Shown here: positions 1 through 9,900 of the stretch, in pieces
Layout of the letters: each line of letters begins with the position of its first letter
Numbering within the stretch: the first letter of the stretch is position 1
Source: JBGTFE01 sp036403235
GTDB taxonomy: Bacteria; Acidobacteriota; Blastocatellia; Pyrinomonadales; Pyrinomonadaceae
DNA length: 64,000 nt
Direction of reading: 5' to 3'
Assembly: GCA_036403235.1 (NCBI GenBank)
Contig: DASWRI010000042.1
Location: 15,752-79,751 of the forward strand
Translations under genes and position numbers: made by a program
Notes under the pieces: generated by a model
Database searches by the model: none
The model's input: only the letters and a program-made list of their open reading frames with translations
Told to the model about the DNA's origin: nothing

Positions 1-972
1 GGCAAGCTTCGATTCTTCGACGCGGCCCGTTCCGTGCGTATCGACCAGAACCGAGACAGGCTCGGCAACGCCGATTGCATAAGCTAACTGCACCGTGCAT
101 TTTTCGGCCAAACCGGCAGCAACGATGTTTTTTGCGATATAGCGCGCCATATAAGCGGCCGAGCGGTCGACTTTCGTCGGGTCCTTACCCGAAAAAGCGC
201 CGCCGCCGTGCGGAGCGTAGCCGCCGTATGTATCGACGATAATTTTGCGTCCGGTAACTCCGGCATCGCCCATCGGGCCGCCGACGACAAAACGTCCGGT
301 CGGATTGATGTGGTATTTGGTATCTTCATCTAAAAGTTCGGCCGGAACGGTCGATTTGATGACTTTTTCCAGAATATCGGCGCGGAGCGTTTCGTTTGTA
401 ACGTCCTCGGCGTGCTGCGTCGAGATGACGACCGCTTCGACGCGAAAAGGTCTTCCGTCGCGATATTCGACCGTCACCTGCGATTTTCCGTCGGGGCGCA
501 GATAGGGAAGTTCTCCGCTTCTGCGCGCTTCGGAAAGCTTTCTGGTCAGATTGTGCGCGAGCTGAATCGGGAGAGGCATAAGCTCGTCGGTCTCGTTACA
601 CGCGAAACCGAACATCAAGCCCTGGTCGCCCGCGCCGCCGGTATCGACGCCCTGCGCGATGTCGGGCGATTGCGTTCCGATGGCGTCCATCACGCTGCAG
701 GTATTTGAATCGTAGCCGTAGTCCGCGTTGTTATAACCGATTTCATCAATCGTTTCGCGAATAATTTTTTTATAATTGATGTTGGCAGACGTTGTGATTT
801 CACCGGCGACGACAGCCAGACCGGTTGTCACCAAAGTTTCACAGGCGACGCGTCCGGTCGGGTCTTGTTCGAGAATCGCGTCAAGAATCGCGTCAGAAAT
901 CTGGTCGGCAATTTTATCGGGATGACCTTCGGTAACCGATTCCGAAGTAAATAAAAAATTTGCGTTACTCAA
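1..972 (-). CDS. metK: S-adenosylmethionine synthetase (5' part; C-terminus beyond window)
   Basis: MetK makes S-adenosylmethionine from methionine and ATP in the cytoplasm. The reverse strand reads through without a stop from a TTG start at 970-972 to the window edge (324 codons; the family is about 390 residues). The N-terminus shows the family ESVTEGHPDKIADQISDAIL region, and further on come GTQSPDIAQGV, GGAGDQG and FVVGGPMGDAGVTGR followed by GGYAPHGGGAFSGKDPTKVDRS, all MetK hallmarks. The TTG start is chosen because it sits 11 nt after an AAAGGAG ribosome site and no in-frame ATG precedes the conserved N-terminus. A strong promoter lies 64-92 nt upstream. The product also feeds the many methyltransferases of this window. 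Confidence 0.97.
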   Translation of the reverse strand, partial: MSNANFLFTSESVTEGHPDKIADQISDAILDAILEQDPTGRVACETLVTTGLAVVAGEITTSANINYKKIIRETIDEIGYNNADYGYDSNTCSVMDAIGTQSPDIAQGVDTGGAGDQGLMFGFACNETDELMPLPIQLAHNLTRKLSEARRSGELPYLRPDGKSQVTVEYRDGRPFRVEAVVISTQHAEDVTNETLRADILEKVIKSTVPAELLDEDTKYHINPTGRFVVGGPMGDAGVTGRKIIVDTYGGYAPHGGGAFSGKDPTKVDRSAAYMARYIAKNIVAAGLAEKCTVQLAYAIGVAEPVSVLVDTHGTGRVEESKLA

Positions 973-1035
973 TTTGTTTGTAACTCCTTTACAGAATTGA
1001 AAATTAAAATCTTTTGGAAAGATAACAAAAGGGAA

Positions 1036-1064
1036 ATTTTATCCGTTAAAGACAAAACTGTCAA
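1036..1064 (-). promoter_or_regulatory. Sigma-70-type promoter of metK
   Basis: On the minus strand TTGACA (1059-1064) and TAAAAT (1036-1041) are separated by exactly 17 nt. The predicted start near 1029 gives a leader of roughly 57 nt before the TTG codon, too short for a typical SAM-I riboswitch; I see no riboswitch core in it. Confidence 0.75.
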
Positions 1065-1131
1065 AAGGCATCGACACATATCCGCATATATTAGTCGATT
1101 GTTCGGGGAAATTTCGCCCGACAAGTTAAAA

Positions 1132-1401
1132 ATGCCATGCGCGGGAATAATTCTAACATCGGTTTTCATCTTATTCGGGGAAGGCAAAGTCTGAGTCAGA
1201 GATGGAATCAAAGATTTCGCCATCAAATACGAAGGCGTGCGCGATGCAGATACGCAATCCGGTAAAAAATATATGTTTTTCGGCCCGCCGACGTTTGTTT
1301 TTCCCGGTAAAAGAGGCGTTATGCTCTATTTTAGAGACGAATCGCCGAAAGATTATGCCGCCGGGCTTGGATTCGTATATTTCAGAAAACTGGTTTGCTG
1401 A
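1132..1401 (+). pseudogene. Decayed small ORF with an in-frame TGA
   Basis: This is the only gene-like content of the 542-base gap between metK and the msr genes. An ATG at 1132 opens a 20-codon hydrophobic, signal-like stretch (MPCAGIILTSVFILFGEGKV) that stops at TGA 1192-1194. The same frame then stays open for 68 codons to a TGA at 1399-1401 and reads like real protein (for example KKYMFFGPPTFVFPGKRGVM, then LYFRDESPKDYAAGLG), with codon use like neighbouring genes. I see no ribosome site. I do not recognise the family. It may be a nonsense-inactivated secreted protein, the 3' remnant of a larger gene, or chance; a short product from an internal start is also possible. Confidence 0.35.
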
Positions 1402-1452
1402 TTTTTCCCGGTGCAAAGCAGTTTGGGGCAATTTATTTTAAGTATTTTTGCT

Positions 1453-1485
1453 AAAGAACCAGTTAGGGACTAATAATAGTTCTTT
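1453..1485 (+). terminator. Possible hairpin upstream of msr operon
   Basis: AAAGAAC (1453-1459) and GTTCTTT (1479-1485) form a 7-bp stem, with a smaller inner AGT/ACT pairing. It sits between the decayed ORF and the thioredoxin-MsrB gene, where a terminator or leader structure is plausible, but there is no clear T-run. Confidence 0.25.
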
Positions 1486-1514
1486 TAAGCATTATAAATT
1501 CGAGGCACGAAGAT

Positions 1515-2606
1515 ATGAAGTTCAAAGTTATTGTATCGCTTTCGATTATATTAGCGGTCGCCGCGATGCTGGTCGCAATCGGCCAGACGCGCTCTATAAA
1601 TTCCAAACAAGACAGCGTTTCGACGTCTGCAATCAAGAACTCGGAAAACAAGCCGGGCGAGAAAGATTCGTCCGTGTTGCTTACCGCCGATGACTCGGCA
1701 ACGGCAAACGCGCAGGATGTATTTATCGCGCCGGGCAAAGCTGAGCTCGCGCCGGCGCTCGCCGAAGGCAAATGGATTAATTCCGATTCGTTGACGCTTG
1801 AAAATTTGCGCGGGCGCGTCGTTATCGTCGATTTCTGGACGTTCGGCTGCTACAACTGCCGCAACACTCTGCCGACGCTCAAGCGTTTTGACGCCGCTTA
1901 TCGTGATAAAGGCTTAACGATTGTCGGCGTGCATACGCCGGAATCGGATTATGAAAAACAATTCGAAAAGCTTCAGGCCGCCGTCAAAAGTAACGGCATA
2001 AACTATCCGGTGCTGACAGACACAGACAGCGAGACGTGGCGCGCCTTCGCCATCGAAGCCTGGCCTTCGGTCGTTATTCTTGATAAGCAGGGCCATATCC
2101 GTTACAGGCATATCGGCGAGGGCGCGTATGATATACAGGAAAAAGTTATCAAAACACTTCTGGCCGAGAGCGAAATTAAAACAGCCAGTTTAAATGATGA
2201 CCGATACAATGGCGAGAAAATCGTAAAAACAGAAGAAGAATGGCGCAAACAATTAACTCCGCAACAATTTTATGTTCTGCGCGAAAAGGGAACCGAGCGC
2301 GCTTTTACGGGTGAATACACTGACAATCACGAGCATGGCATATACTATTGCGCGGCGTGCGGTTTGAAATTATTCAGTTCCGATGCAAAATTTGAATCCG
2401 GCACGGGCTGGCCCAGTTTTTACGAGCCGATTGCCGCAGATAATGTGACGGAAGTAAATGATAATAGTTTTGGCGAGACGCGCACCGAAGTCTTTTGCAG
2501 CCGCTGTCATTCGCATCTCGGGCACGTCTTTGACGACGGGCCGAAGCCGACCGGCTTACGCTTTTGTATGAACTCGGTCGCGCTGAAATTTGAGAAGCAA
2601 AAATAA
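1515..2606 (+). CDS. Exported thioredoxin-like / MsrB fusion protein
   Basis: A 363-residue protein with an N-terminal membrane or signal segment (about residues 4-23), a TlpA-type thioredoxin domain (about 80-215, redox motif C112-Y-N-C115) and a methionine-R-sulfoxide reductase domain (about 240-360). The MsrB domain has the two zinc CxxC pairs (C279/C282, C328/C331) and the catalytic Cys351 in RFCMNS. It should reduce methionine-R-sulfoxide in periplasmic proteins, using the fused thioredoxin domain as reductant; the layout recalls Neisseria PilB but with MsrA encoded separately. The ATG at 1515 is preceded by a weak GAGG. MsrA follows after 21 nt, so the pair is probably an operon. Confidence 0.93.
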   Translation: MKFKVIVSLSIILAVAAMLVAIGQTRSINSKQDSVSTSAIKNSENKPGEKDSSVLLTADDSATANAQDVFIAPGKAELAPALAEGKWINSDSLTLENLRGRVVIVDFWTFGCYNCRNTLPTLKRFDAAYRDKGLTIVGVHTPESDYEKQFEKLQAAVKSNGINYPVLTDTDSETWRAFAIEAWPSVVILDKQGHIRYRHIGEGAYDIQEKVIKTLLAESEIKTASLNDDRYNGEKIVKTEEEWRKQLTPQQFYVLREKGTERAFTGEYTDNHEHGIYYCAACGLKLFSSDAKFESGTGWPSFYEPIAADNVTEVNDNSFGETRTEVFCSRCHSHLGHVFDDGPKPTGLRFCMNSVALKFEKQK

Positions 2607-2627
2607 ATTAATGTCGGGGAGTTTTTT

Positions 2628-3308
2628 ATGTCAGATAAATTTTTTAGAGTACTTTCGATTTTATTCTTTGGGACAATTATATCGGCAGGCTGCAGCGGCG
2701 GAAGCACTTCTATAAAAACTGTAGCTGCCGAATCGACCAAATCACCGATGCCATCGACTTCGGTTAAAGGCGAGCAAACCGCAGTTTTCGCCGGGGGCTG
2801 TTTTTGGGGTATGGAAGCCGTATTTGAACACGTTAAAGGCGTCAAAAGCGTTGTCAGCGGATATTCCGGCGGAACGTCCGGCGACGCCGAATATGAAACG
2901 GTCAGCACCGGCACTACCGGGCACGCCGAATCGGTCAAGGTCACATATGACCCGTCAAAGGTAACCTATGAGCAGCTTCTAAAAGTATTCTTTTCGGTCG
3001 CCCACGACCCGACCGAACTAAACCGGCAGGGCCCGGACACCGGCAGCCAATACCGTTCGGCTATTTTTTATGCTGGCGAGGAGCAAAAGCGTCTGGCTCA
3101 AGATTATATTGATGAATTAACCAGAACAAAAGTTTTTACGCGGCCGATTGTTACTCAACTCGTCCCGCTCGAAGCATTTTATCAAGCCGAGGATTATCAC
3201 CAGGATTATCTTGCCAATCATCCTAATCAGCCGTATATAGTCATTAACGACCAGCCGAAGGTCGAGAATTTACGCAAACAATTTCCTGAACTGTATATTT
3301 CAAAATAG
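2628..3308 (+). CDS. msrA: Lipoprotein peptide-methionine (S)-S-oxide reductase
   Basis: A 226-residue MsrA with a lipoprotein signal (lipobox ISAG-C22) and the family core GGCFWGMEAVFEHVKGV holding the catalytic Cys58. Downstream come YRSAIF and EDYHQDYL, which are typical of MsrA. It reduces methionine-S-sulfoxide and, as a lipoprotein, should work outside the cytoplasm beside the thioredoxin-MsrB fusion encoded just upstream, so both diastereomers are covered. A GGGGAG ribosome site precedes the ATG. Confidence 0.95.
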   Translation: MSDKFFRVLSILFFGTIISAGCSGGSTSIKTVAAESTKSPMPSTSVKGEQTAVFAGGCFWGMEAVFEHVKGVKSVVSGYSGGTSGDAEYETVSTGTTGHAESVKVTYDPSKVTYEQLLKVFFSVAHDPTELNRQGPDTGSQYRSAIFYAGEEQKRLAQDYIDELTRTKVFTRPIVTQLVPLEAFYQAEDYHQDYLANHPNQPYIVINDQPKVENLRKQFPELYISK

Positions 3309-3439
3309 CTCGAAACAATTTTGATTATTTTTGAATATTAATGTCGCTTGTAAAGTATCTACCGATAAAAGGACAACAGAAAGAGAAGGATAATTACATC
3401 ACATGCTTTGCGTCCGATAATATAGATTATGTAATTAAT

Positions 3440-4297
3440 CTACTTTTCATTCTTTATTTTATCGAATGCTTCCTTCAAAGCTCGCAAAACGTCCTTTTTT
3501 TCGATGTCGAAGTTTTTTTCGAATTCGATTTCGAGCGTGAAGCCGTTTTCATCGGAAACAAATTGGAAAATATTTTTTTCTTTCGGAGATGCTTTTAAAA
3601 TTTCCCGGTTCGGGCTCGTCTTTTCTTTTATGGGCCGGGCGGTCTGCCGGATTTCGTCGCGGTTTAGATTTTTGTTCTCGATATTATCTAAAAATGAATG
3701 CATCGCTTTTTCGTCAAATTGACGTGCGATTTCGAGCAGAGTCGATTTGGCGTTGATTTTAGCCTCACGGCAGCGCCTGCGGATATCCTCGGGCAGGCCC
3801 GCAATCGTAATCGATTCGGTGACGGTCGTACGGCTTTTGCTTATTTTCCCGGCAATCTCGTCGTGTTTATAGCCGAAGCGCACGCTTAAAAAAGCCAGGC
3901 CGTCGGCTTCTTCCCAGATTGTCAAATCCTTGCGCTGCATGTTTTCGATGAGAGCGATTTCGGCAATCGACTGCTCGTCCAAATCGAGCTCGATACAAGG
4001 CACTTCGCTCAGCCCGGCCAGAGTGGCGGCGCGCCAGCGACGCTCGCCGGCGATAATCATCCACGTTCCGGCATTTCGATTCGGTTTGACGAGCAATGGC
4101 TCGAGAACGCCTTTTTGCTTGACGGAACTTGTAAGCTCGGTCAAATCGCCGATTTCGACGCGCGGCTGCCCCGGGTTCGGCTCAATCTTGTTAATCGGTA
4201 TGGTTTTTCCGATAGAGCGGCCCGAGCGAGCCAATTCCTCGACATAATGAAAATCATGGCGCATTTTTACGTCAGACGGCAGACCTCTTTTAGACAC
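3440..4297 (-). CDS. parB: Chromosome-partitioning protein ParB
   Basis: A 285-residue ParB/Spo0J-family CTP-dependent DNA clamp. It has the N-terminal sulfiredoxin-like fold with NPGQPR (41-46), the arginine patch GERRWRA (84-90), ENMQRKDL (about 118) and a helix-turn-helix (about 133-170). It should load at parS sites and work with ParA in origin segregation. The start is GTG at 4297, overlapping the end of parA by 8 nt (GTGTCTAA), so translation is coupled. I saw no parS-like palindrome in the window. The gene ends facing msrA across a 131-nt gap that holds only an AT-rich 7-bp hairpin. Confidence 0.95.
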   Translation of the reverse strand: MSKRGLPSDVKMRHDFHYVEELARSGRSIGKTIPINKIEPNPGQPRVEIGDLTELTSSVKQKGVLEPLLVKPNRNAGTWMIIAGERRWRAATLAGLSEVPCIELDLDEQSIAEIALIENMQRKDLTIWEEADGLAFLSVRFGYKHDEIAGKISKSRTTVTESITIAGLPEDIRRRCREAKINAKSTLLEIARQFDEKAMHSFLDNIENKNLNRDEIRQTARPIKEKTSPNREILKASPKEKNIFQFVSDENGFTLEIEFEKNFDIEKKDVLRALKEAFDKIKNEK

Positions 4298-5045
4298 GCT
4301 TTAAAAACTCCTTACATAATTTTGTGTATTCAATCGAGCCGGAAGATTTCGGCGCAAACGAAAAAATAGCTTCCTTGTGCGCCGGCGATTCCTCAAGCCG
4401 TACGCTTCTCGAAATAATCGTATTAAACGCCTTTTTTCCGAAAACCTTGCGGATATGTCCTTCGACGTCTTTTGAGAGAGCCGTGCGCTTATCGAAAAGC
4501 GTTATCAGGACGCCGAGCAGATTTAACTCCGGATTCGGACGCGAGCGGACTTTTTCAATCGTTTCCAGAAGGTCGTCAGTTCCCTCCAGGGCAAAATACG
4601 AAGATTGTATCGGAATTAAAACGTGATTGGCGGCGACAAGGGCGTTGACCGTTATCAGGCCGAGCGTCGGCGGCGTATCGATAAATATAAAATCGTAGTT
4701 CGAGCGAATTTGCTCGATGCGGTCGCGGAGCCGGAAAATAGCGTCAAAATCGCCGACGAGCTTCGCTTCGAGTTTGGCGAGACTGATTCGGGCCGGAACG
4801 ATTTCCAGATTTTTGACGCTCGTCGGATAGATAAAATCGCTCCAGGGCTCATTCAATTCGGTAAACAGCTCGAAAGCGCTTCCGTCGATGCTTTCGGTGT
4901 TGACGAATGAAATTGAGCTATTGCCCTGCGGGTCTAAATCGACCAGAAGGACTTTTTTTCCGGCGAGGGCGCAGGCCGCCGAAAGGTTTATTGCCGTCGT
5001 CGTTTTACCGACACCACCTTTTTGGTTAGCAATAACGATAATCAT
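4290..5045 (-). CDS. parA: Chromosome-partitioning ATPase ParA
   Basis: A 251-residue ParA/Soj ATPase with the deviant Walker A motif KGGVGKTT (9-16), LVDLDPQGNSS (switch region) and a Walker B-like FIFIDTPPTLG. It drives ParB-parS movement on the nucleoid. It lies between the nuclease-domain gene (24 nt upstream) and parB (overlapping). Chromosomal parAB often sit next to gidAB near the origin; here the neighbours are different. Confidence 0.95.
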   Translation of the reverse strand: MIIVIANQKGGVGKTTTAINLSAACALAGKKVLLVDLDPQGNSSISFVNTESIDGSAFELFTELNEPWSDFIYPTSVKNLEIVPARISLAKLEAKLVGDFDAIFRLRDRIEQIRSNYDFIFIDTPPTLGLITVNALVAANHVLIPIQSSYFALEGTDDLLETIEKVRSRPNPELNLLGVLITLFDKRTALSKDVEGHIRKVFGKKAFNTIISRSVRLEESPAHKEAIFSFAPKSSGSIEYTKLCKEFLKRV

Positions 5046-5069
5046 TTTTTATTGAAATTTTTCTCCAGT

Positions 5070-5534
5070 TTATCCGATTAAATCAGGCCAGTCTTCCGGC
5101 GTTTGAGTGACTTCTTCCGGTTCCGGTTCGGCTTGCGACGAAGCCGAAATGTCCAGGACTTTTTGTTCGACGAAAATAGCGCTGTCGAGTCGAAGCGCCA
5201 GAGCGATGGCATCGGACGGACGGGCATCCAAAGTAATCGTATTTCCCTTTTCGTCCGACATTTCAATTAAAGCATAAAAAGTATTTTCGCGCAGGTCATT
5301 GATAATAACTCTTAAAATCCTGAGACCGGTCTCGAGGATTAGATTTCTCAGCAAATCGTGCGTCATCGGGCGCTGCGGAACAATTTTTTCGATTTCCAGA
5401 GCGATTGCGTTCGCCTCGTGGGCGCCGACCCATATCGGCAGAATCGATTCGGAATCGACACCCTTGAGCACCACAATCGGGTTGTTTGTGTTCGGATCCA
5501 TTATTAAAGCACCAATTTTTACTTCAACTAGCAT
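5070..5534 (-). CDS. Bifunctional nuclease (BFN/DUF151) domain protein
   Basis: A 154-residue protein of the BFN/DUF151 family. Seen are VEVKIGALIMD at the start, PIWVGAHEANAIALEIEK and LDARPSDAIALALRLDSAIFV, the core signatures of the family. Members are small cytoplasmic proteins with reported nuclease activity in a plant member and a structural fold of their own; the bacterial role is unclear. The tail is acidic and Pro/Glu rich. It starts 13 nt after miaB ends and is followed by parA, suggesting a miaB-bfn-parA-parB transcript. Confidence 0.9.
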   Translation of the reverse strand: MLVEVKIGALIMDPNTNNPIVVLKGVDSESILPIWVGAHEANAIALEIEKIVPQRPMTHDLLRNLILETGLRILRVIINDLRENTFYALIEMSDEKGNTITLDARPSDAIALALRLDSAIFVEQKVLDISASSQAEPEPEEVTQTPEDWPDLIG

Positions 5535-5547
5535 ATCTTTTGAACAA

Positions 5548-6873
5548 TTAACAAATTACACCAAATAAGGTATTGGATTTACATTCCGTGATTCTGACAT
5601 CGACAATTTTGCCCAGAAGCTCCGAGTCGGCTTTGAAATTAACGACCTTTTGACAGCTCGAATGGCCGGAAAACTCCGTTTCGCCCTTAACCGCCTTTTT
5701 TTCGACCAGCACTTTTACAGTCTCTCCGAGATATGTCTGGGAAACCTTGTTTTGATGATATCTCTGAACCCTTTCCAATTCTAAAAAGCGATCGGTTTTT
5801 TCTTCCCGAGAGACATCGTCGTCGAGCGCTGCGGCGGGCGTTCCGGGGCGCGGAGAATATTTAAAAATATATGCGCTGTCAAACTGACAATATTCTACAA
5901 TTTTTTTCGTATCTTCAAAATCCTTTATGGTCTCTCCCGGAAATCCGATGATAATATCGGTCGAAAGCGAAAGCTTTCGGGGCGAAGCTTTGATTTTGTC
6001 GATTTTCTCCATATAGCTCTCAATCGTATGCCCGCGGCGCATCGCTTTTAGAATTTGATTGCTGCCCGACTGCACCGGCAGATGCACCCAGTTGCACAAA
6101 TTTTCGTTTTCGTCGATGGCATCGACGATATCCGTATGAAAATCTCTCGGAAAAGACGTCGTGAATTTTATGCGCTCCATCCCGGTTGCCGCCGCGGCGC
6201 GCAAAAGACGCGAAAACGGCGTCGCTCCGGGGAAAGATTCGAGTCCCGCATCGATTTTTGGCCGATAGCTGTTGACGTTCTGCCCGATCAGATGAACTTC
6301 CTTAAAGCCTCTGTGCTTCAACTCCAGAATTTGTCGTATGATTTCGCCCGGCGCGAGGCTTTTCTCGCGACCGCGCGAGAACGGAACGATACAGTATGTG
6401 CAGAATTTATTGCAGCCCTCGATAATCGGCAAAAAGGCGACATAAGACGAATGTCTCTGCGCGTCGCTGACCGACCAGTCGTAAAATTCTTCACGCTCGC
6501 CGAGATCGACAAACGGGCCTTGACGCTCGAAGGCTTTCTCGATGGCGTTAGTCACGCGGCCGACGGCTTTTGTGCCGAGCACGAAATCGATGCCGTCCGC
6601 CTTTTTGAAAAGCGTCTCGCCTTCGAGCTGGGCGACGCAGCCCAACACTCCGACGACCGTTTTTTTATCTTTCGAGTTGCGAATCTGGCCGACTCTCGTA
6701 TAAAGTTTGTGTTCAGCCTTTTCTCTTACCGAGCAGGTATTTAATAAAACAACATCAGCCGAGTTTTCATTAGAGGTCATTTCAAATCCTTCGGACTCAA
6801 GCAGAGTTGCCACTCTCTCCGAATCGGAAACGTTCATTTGGCAGCCGAAAGTTTCTAAATAAACTTTTTTCAT
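5548..6873 (-). CDS. miaB: tRNA-2-methylthio-N6-dimethylallyladenosine synthase
   Basis: A 441-residue methylthiotransferase with the three-part MiaB layout: an N-terminal domain with the auxiliary-cluster cysteines C11, C47 and C79, a radical-SAM domain with C154xxxC158xxC161, and a C-terminal TRAM domain. It adds the methylthio group to i6A37 of tRNAs reading codons starting with U. The opening KVYLETFGCQMNVSDSE is MiaB-like rather than RimO- or MtaB-like. Its start lies only 33 nt from the divergent dnaE start. Confidence 0.96.
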   Translation of the reverse strand: MKKVYLETFGCQMNVSDSERVATLLESEGFEMTSNENSADVVLLNTCSVREKAEHKLYTRVGQIRNSKDKKTVVGVLGCVAQLEGETLFKKADGIDFVLGTKAVGRVTNAIEKAFERQGPFVDLGEREEFYDWSVSDAQRHSSYVAFLPIIEGCNKFCTYCIVPFSRGREKSLAPGEIIRQILELKHRGFKEVHLIGQNVNSYRPKIDAGLESFPGATPFSRLLRAAAATGMERIKFTTSFPRDFHTDIVDAIDENENLCNWVHLPVQSGSNQILKAMRRGHTIESYMEKIDKIKASPRKLSLSTDIIIGFPGETIKDFEDTKKIVEYCQFDSAYIFKYSPRPGTPAAALDDDVSREEKTDRFLELERVQRYHQNKVSQTYLGETVKVLVEKKAVKGETEFSGHSSCQKVVNFKADSELLGKIVDVRITECKSNTLFGVIC

Positions 6874-6906
6874 AAGACTTTCTAAGACGTGAAGTAAACG
6901 AATTAT

Positions 6907-9900
6907 ATGAAATTAGATTTCAAACCAAAAGATTTCGTACATCTACATCTGCATACCGATTATAGCCTTTTGCAGAGCGCAATCCAACTCAAACCCTTAG
7001 CAAAACGCCTCAAAGAGATGGACATGAAAGCGTGCGCGGCGACCGATTTCGGCAATATGTACGGCGCCATCTCTTTTTACAACACGATGAAAGCCGAGGA
7101 AATCCACCCGATTATCGGATACGAGGCTTTTTTAACATTTGAAAGCCGCTTTGACAAAGAACTGCACGTCAAAGCCGGCGAGAGACCTTATTACAATCTC
7201 GTTATACTGGCGACGGACATGGACGGATACTACAATCTGGCGTATCTCGCATCGAAAGCTTTTACCGAAGGCTTTCATTACAAGCCGCGCATCGATTTGG
7301 AGATTTTGCAGCAGAAAAGCAAAGGCTTAATCGCGCTGTCTTCGGGTTTTAACGGGCCAATCTGGCATTTTCTCAAACACGATAACGAGCAGAGAGCGCT
7401 GGAAAACGCAAAGCTTATGGAAGACGTTTTCGGAAAAGGAAATTTCTTTATCGAAATCCAGGACCATAGTCTGGACGAAGAAAAGAAAATCCAGAAGGAC
7501 ATAATAAATTTTTCCAAAAAAAATGATATTCCGATCGTTGCCACGAACGATGCGTACTACTTAAATCAGGACGATGCGCGCGCGCACGAGCTGTTGCTTG
7601 CCATCGGTGAAGGAAAGACCGTCAACGACAGCACCAGGACAATTCTGGGAAGCCCGAACTTTCACGTCCGCTCGGCCGAGGAAATGTGGCGGATTTTCGG
7701 CCGCGAGCTGCCGGAAGCGCTGCATAATACTTTGAGAATCACGGAGATGTGCAATTTAGAATTTCCGAACGAGAGCACTCTCACGCTGCCGCGTTATCCG
7801 ATTCCGGAAAATTCGAAATGCGAGACGACGGACGAGTATTTTGAAAAAGTCGTGCTCGAAGGATTTGAAGCGCGCCGGGACGATGTCTGGCTGCCCATAC
7901 AAAGCGCCGGCAAGCTTAAATACACACTGGCAGATTACGGTGAGCGAATTCAAACAGAAATTACGACCATCAAAAATATGGGTTTTCCCGGGTATTTTTT
8001 GATTGTCTGGGATTTTATAAGGTACGCCAAGCGCAAAGGCATTCCGGTCGGACCGGGACGCGGCTCCGCCGCCGGCTCTCTGGTTGCTTATTGTCTGGAA
8101 ATAACCGACGTCGACCCGCTGCAATACGATTTGCTTTTCGAGCGGTTTTTAAATCCCGAGCGCATTTCGATGCCGGATATAGACATTGATTTTTGCGTAA
8201 AAGGCAGAGCCGACGTAATAAATCACGTGACGGAAGTTTACGGGCGCGAATCGGTCTGTCAGATTATCACCTTCGGAACGATGGCTTCAAAAGCGGCTAT
8301 AAAAGACGTCGGGCGTGCTTTAAGCATGCCGTACGGCGATGTCGAAAAGATAGCCAAATTAATACCGCCGCCGGTAAGAGGAAGAAACGTAAGCATCTCT
8401 CAGGCTTTGGAACAGGTCGCCGAGCTGAAAAGATTTACCGAAACCGACAATAATATAAAAGACCTTGTGGATTTGGCGAGGCGTCTCGAAGGATGCGCGA
8501 GACATTCGTCGGTACACGCGGCCGGGGTCGTTATTTCGCCGAAACCTCTGCACGAGCTGGTGCCGGTTGCTAATTCAACTAAAAGCGAGTTGACGAGCCA
8601 GTACTCGATGAACGATCTGGAAAAAGTCGGCCTGCTTAAGATGGATTTTCTGGCGCTAACCACCTTAACCATAATAAGCGACTGCTTAAATTCCATTAAG
8701 CGAAAGGCCGGAACTGAAATAGAGTGGAATAAAATTTCACTCGACGATCCGAAAACGATGAGTCTTTTCGGCGAGGGCAGAACGGAAGCCATATTCCAAT
8801 TTGAATCTTCGGGAATGCAGGAAATTTGCCGTCGCCTGAAGCCGAAAGAACTTGAGGATTTGGCGGCGCTTAATGCTTTATATCGTCCCGGACCGCTCGA
8901 CGGCGGGATGGTCGATGATTTTATCGCACGCCATCGAGGAGAAAAAAGAGTCCAGTACATCATTCCTGAAATGAAAGATATTTTGCAGAATACATACGGA
9001 ATTCTTGTGTATCAGGAGCAAATCATGCAGCTCGCTCAAAAACTTGCCGGATACACACTAGGCGAAGCCGATATGATGCGGCGCGCGATGGGCAAGAAAA
9101 AACGTGAGGAGATGGCAAAGCATGCTGAAAAATTCGTCTCGGGGGCAGTCGCAAATAATATAAAAAAAGAGAAAGCCGAAGAGATATTTAATTTGATGGC
9201 GCAGTTTGCCGATTACGGCTTTAACCGGAGCCATAGTGTCGCCTATGCTTATCTTGCTTTTCAGACTGCTTATCTTAAAGCACACTATGCTGCTTACTTT
9301 TATGCAGCCGTTTTATCAAACGAAGCACAGGACACGACTAAGATTTATAAATATTCAAACGAGCTGAGAAGCGCCGGTCTGAAACTTTTGCCGCCGGATA
9401 TAAACGAGAGCGATGCCGATTTCACCCCGATGGAAAACGCAGTCCGTTTTGGACTGAATGCGATTAAAGGATTGGGCTCGACAAGCGTGCAGGCCATAAT
9501 CGAGGCCAGAAAAAGAGGCAGTTTTACTTCCCTGTTTGATTTCACGGCTAAATTGGACCAGGGGATTCTTAATCGCAGAGGACTTGAAAGCTTAATTTGT
9601 GCGGGCGCCTTCGATTCGTTAATGCCGGCTGAAATCAATGTTAATGTCTGGCGAGCAAGACTTTTTGCCGGTATCGACGGGTCTTTATCCCACGGACAAA
9701 AAATCTGGCAGGATAAAATGCGTGGTCAGAGCGGCTTGTTCGGCGCAAATGAAAGCTCTGTAAATAATTTTCAAGTCGAATTGCCGGATGCTTCGGCCTG
9801 GAGTCAGGCGGAACTGTCGAAACAGGAAAAAGCGGCAGTCGGCTTTTATCTTTCAAATCATCCGCTGGATTACTACAGACAAATCTTAACCGAACTGAAA

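Noticed and set aside
973..1131. SAM riboswitch upstream of metK
   Set aside because: The promoter at 1036-1064 leaves a leader of only about 57 nt, and no conserved SAM aptamer core is visible.
3309..3439. Terminator between msrA and parB
   Set aside because: Only a 7-bp AT-rich hairpin (3423-3429 with 3436-3442) without a T-run; too weak to list.
3440..5045. parS sites near parAB
   Set aside because: No sequence close to the 16-bp parS palindrome was found around these genes.
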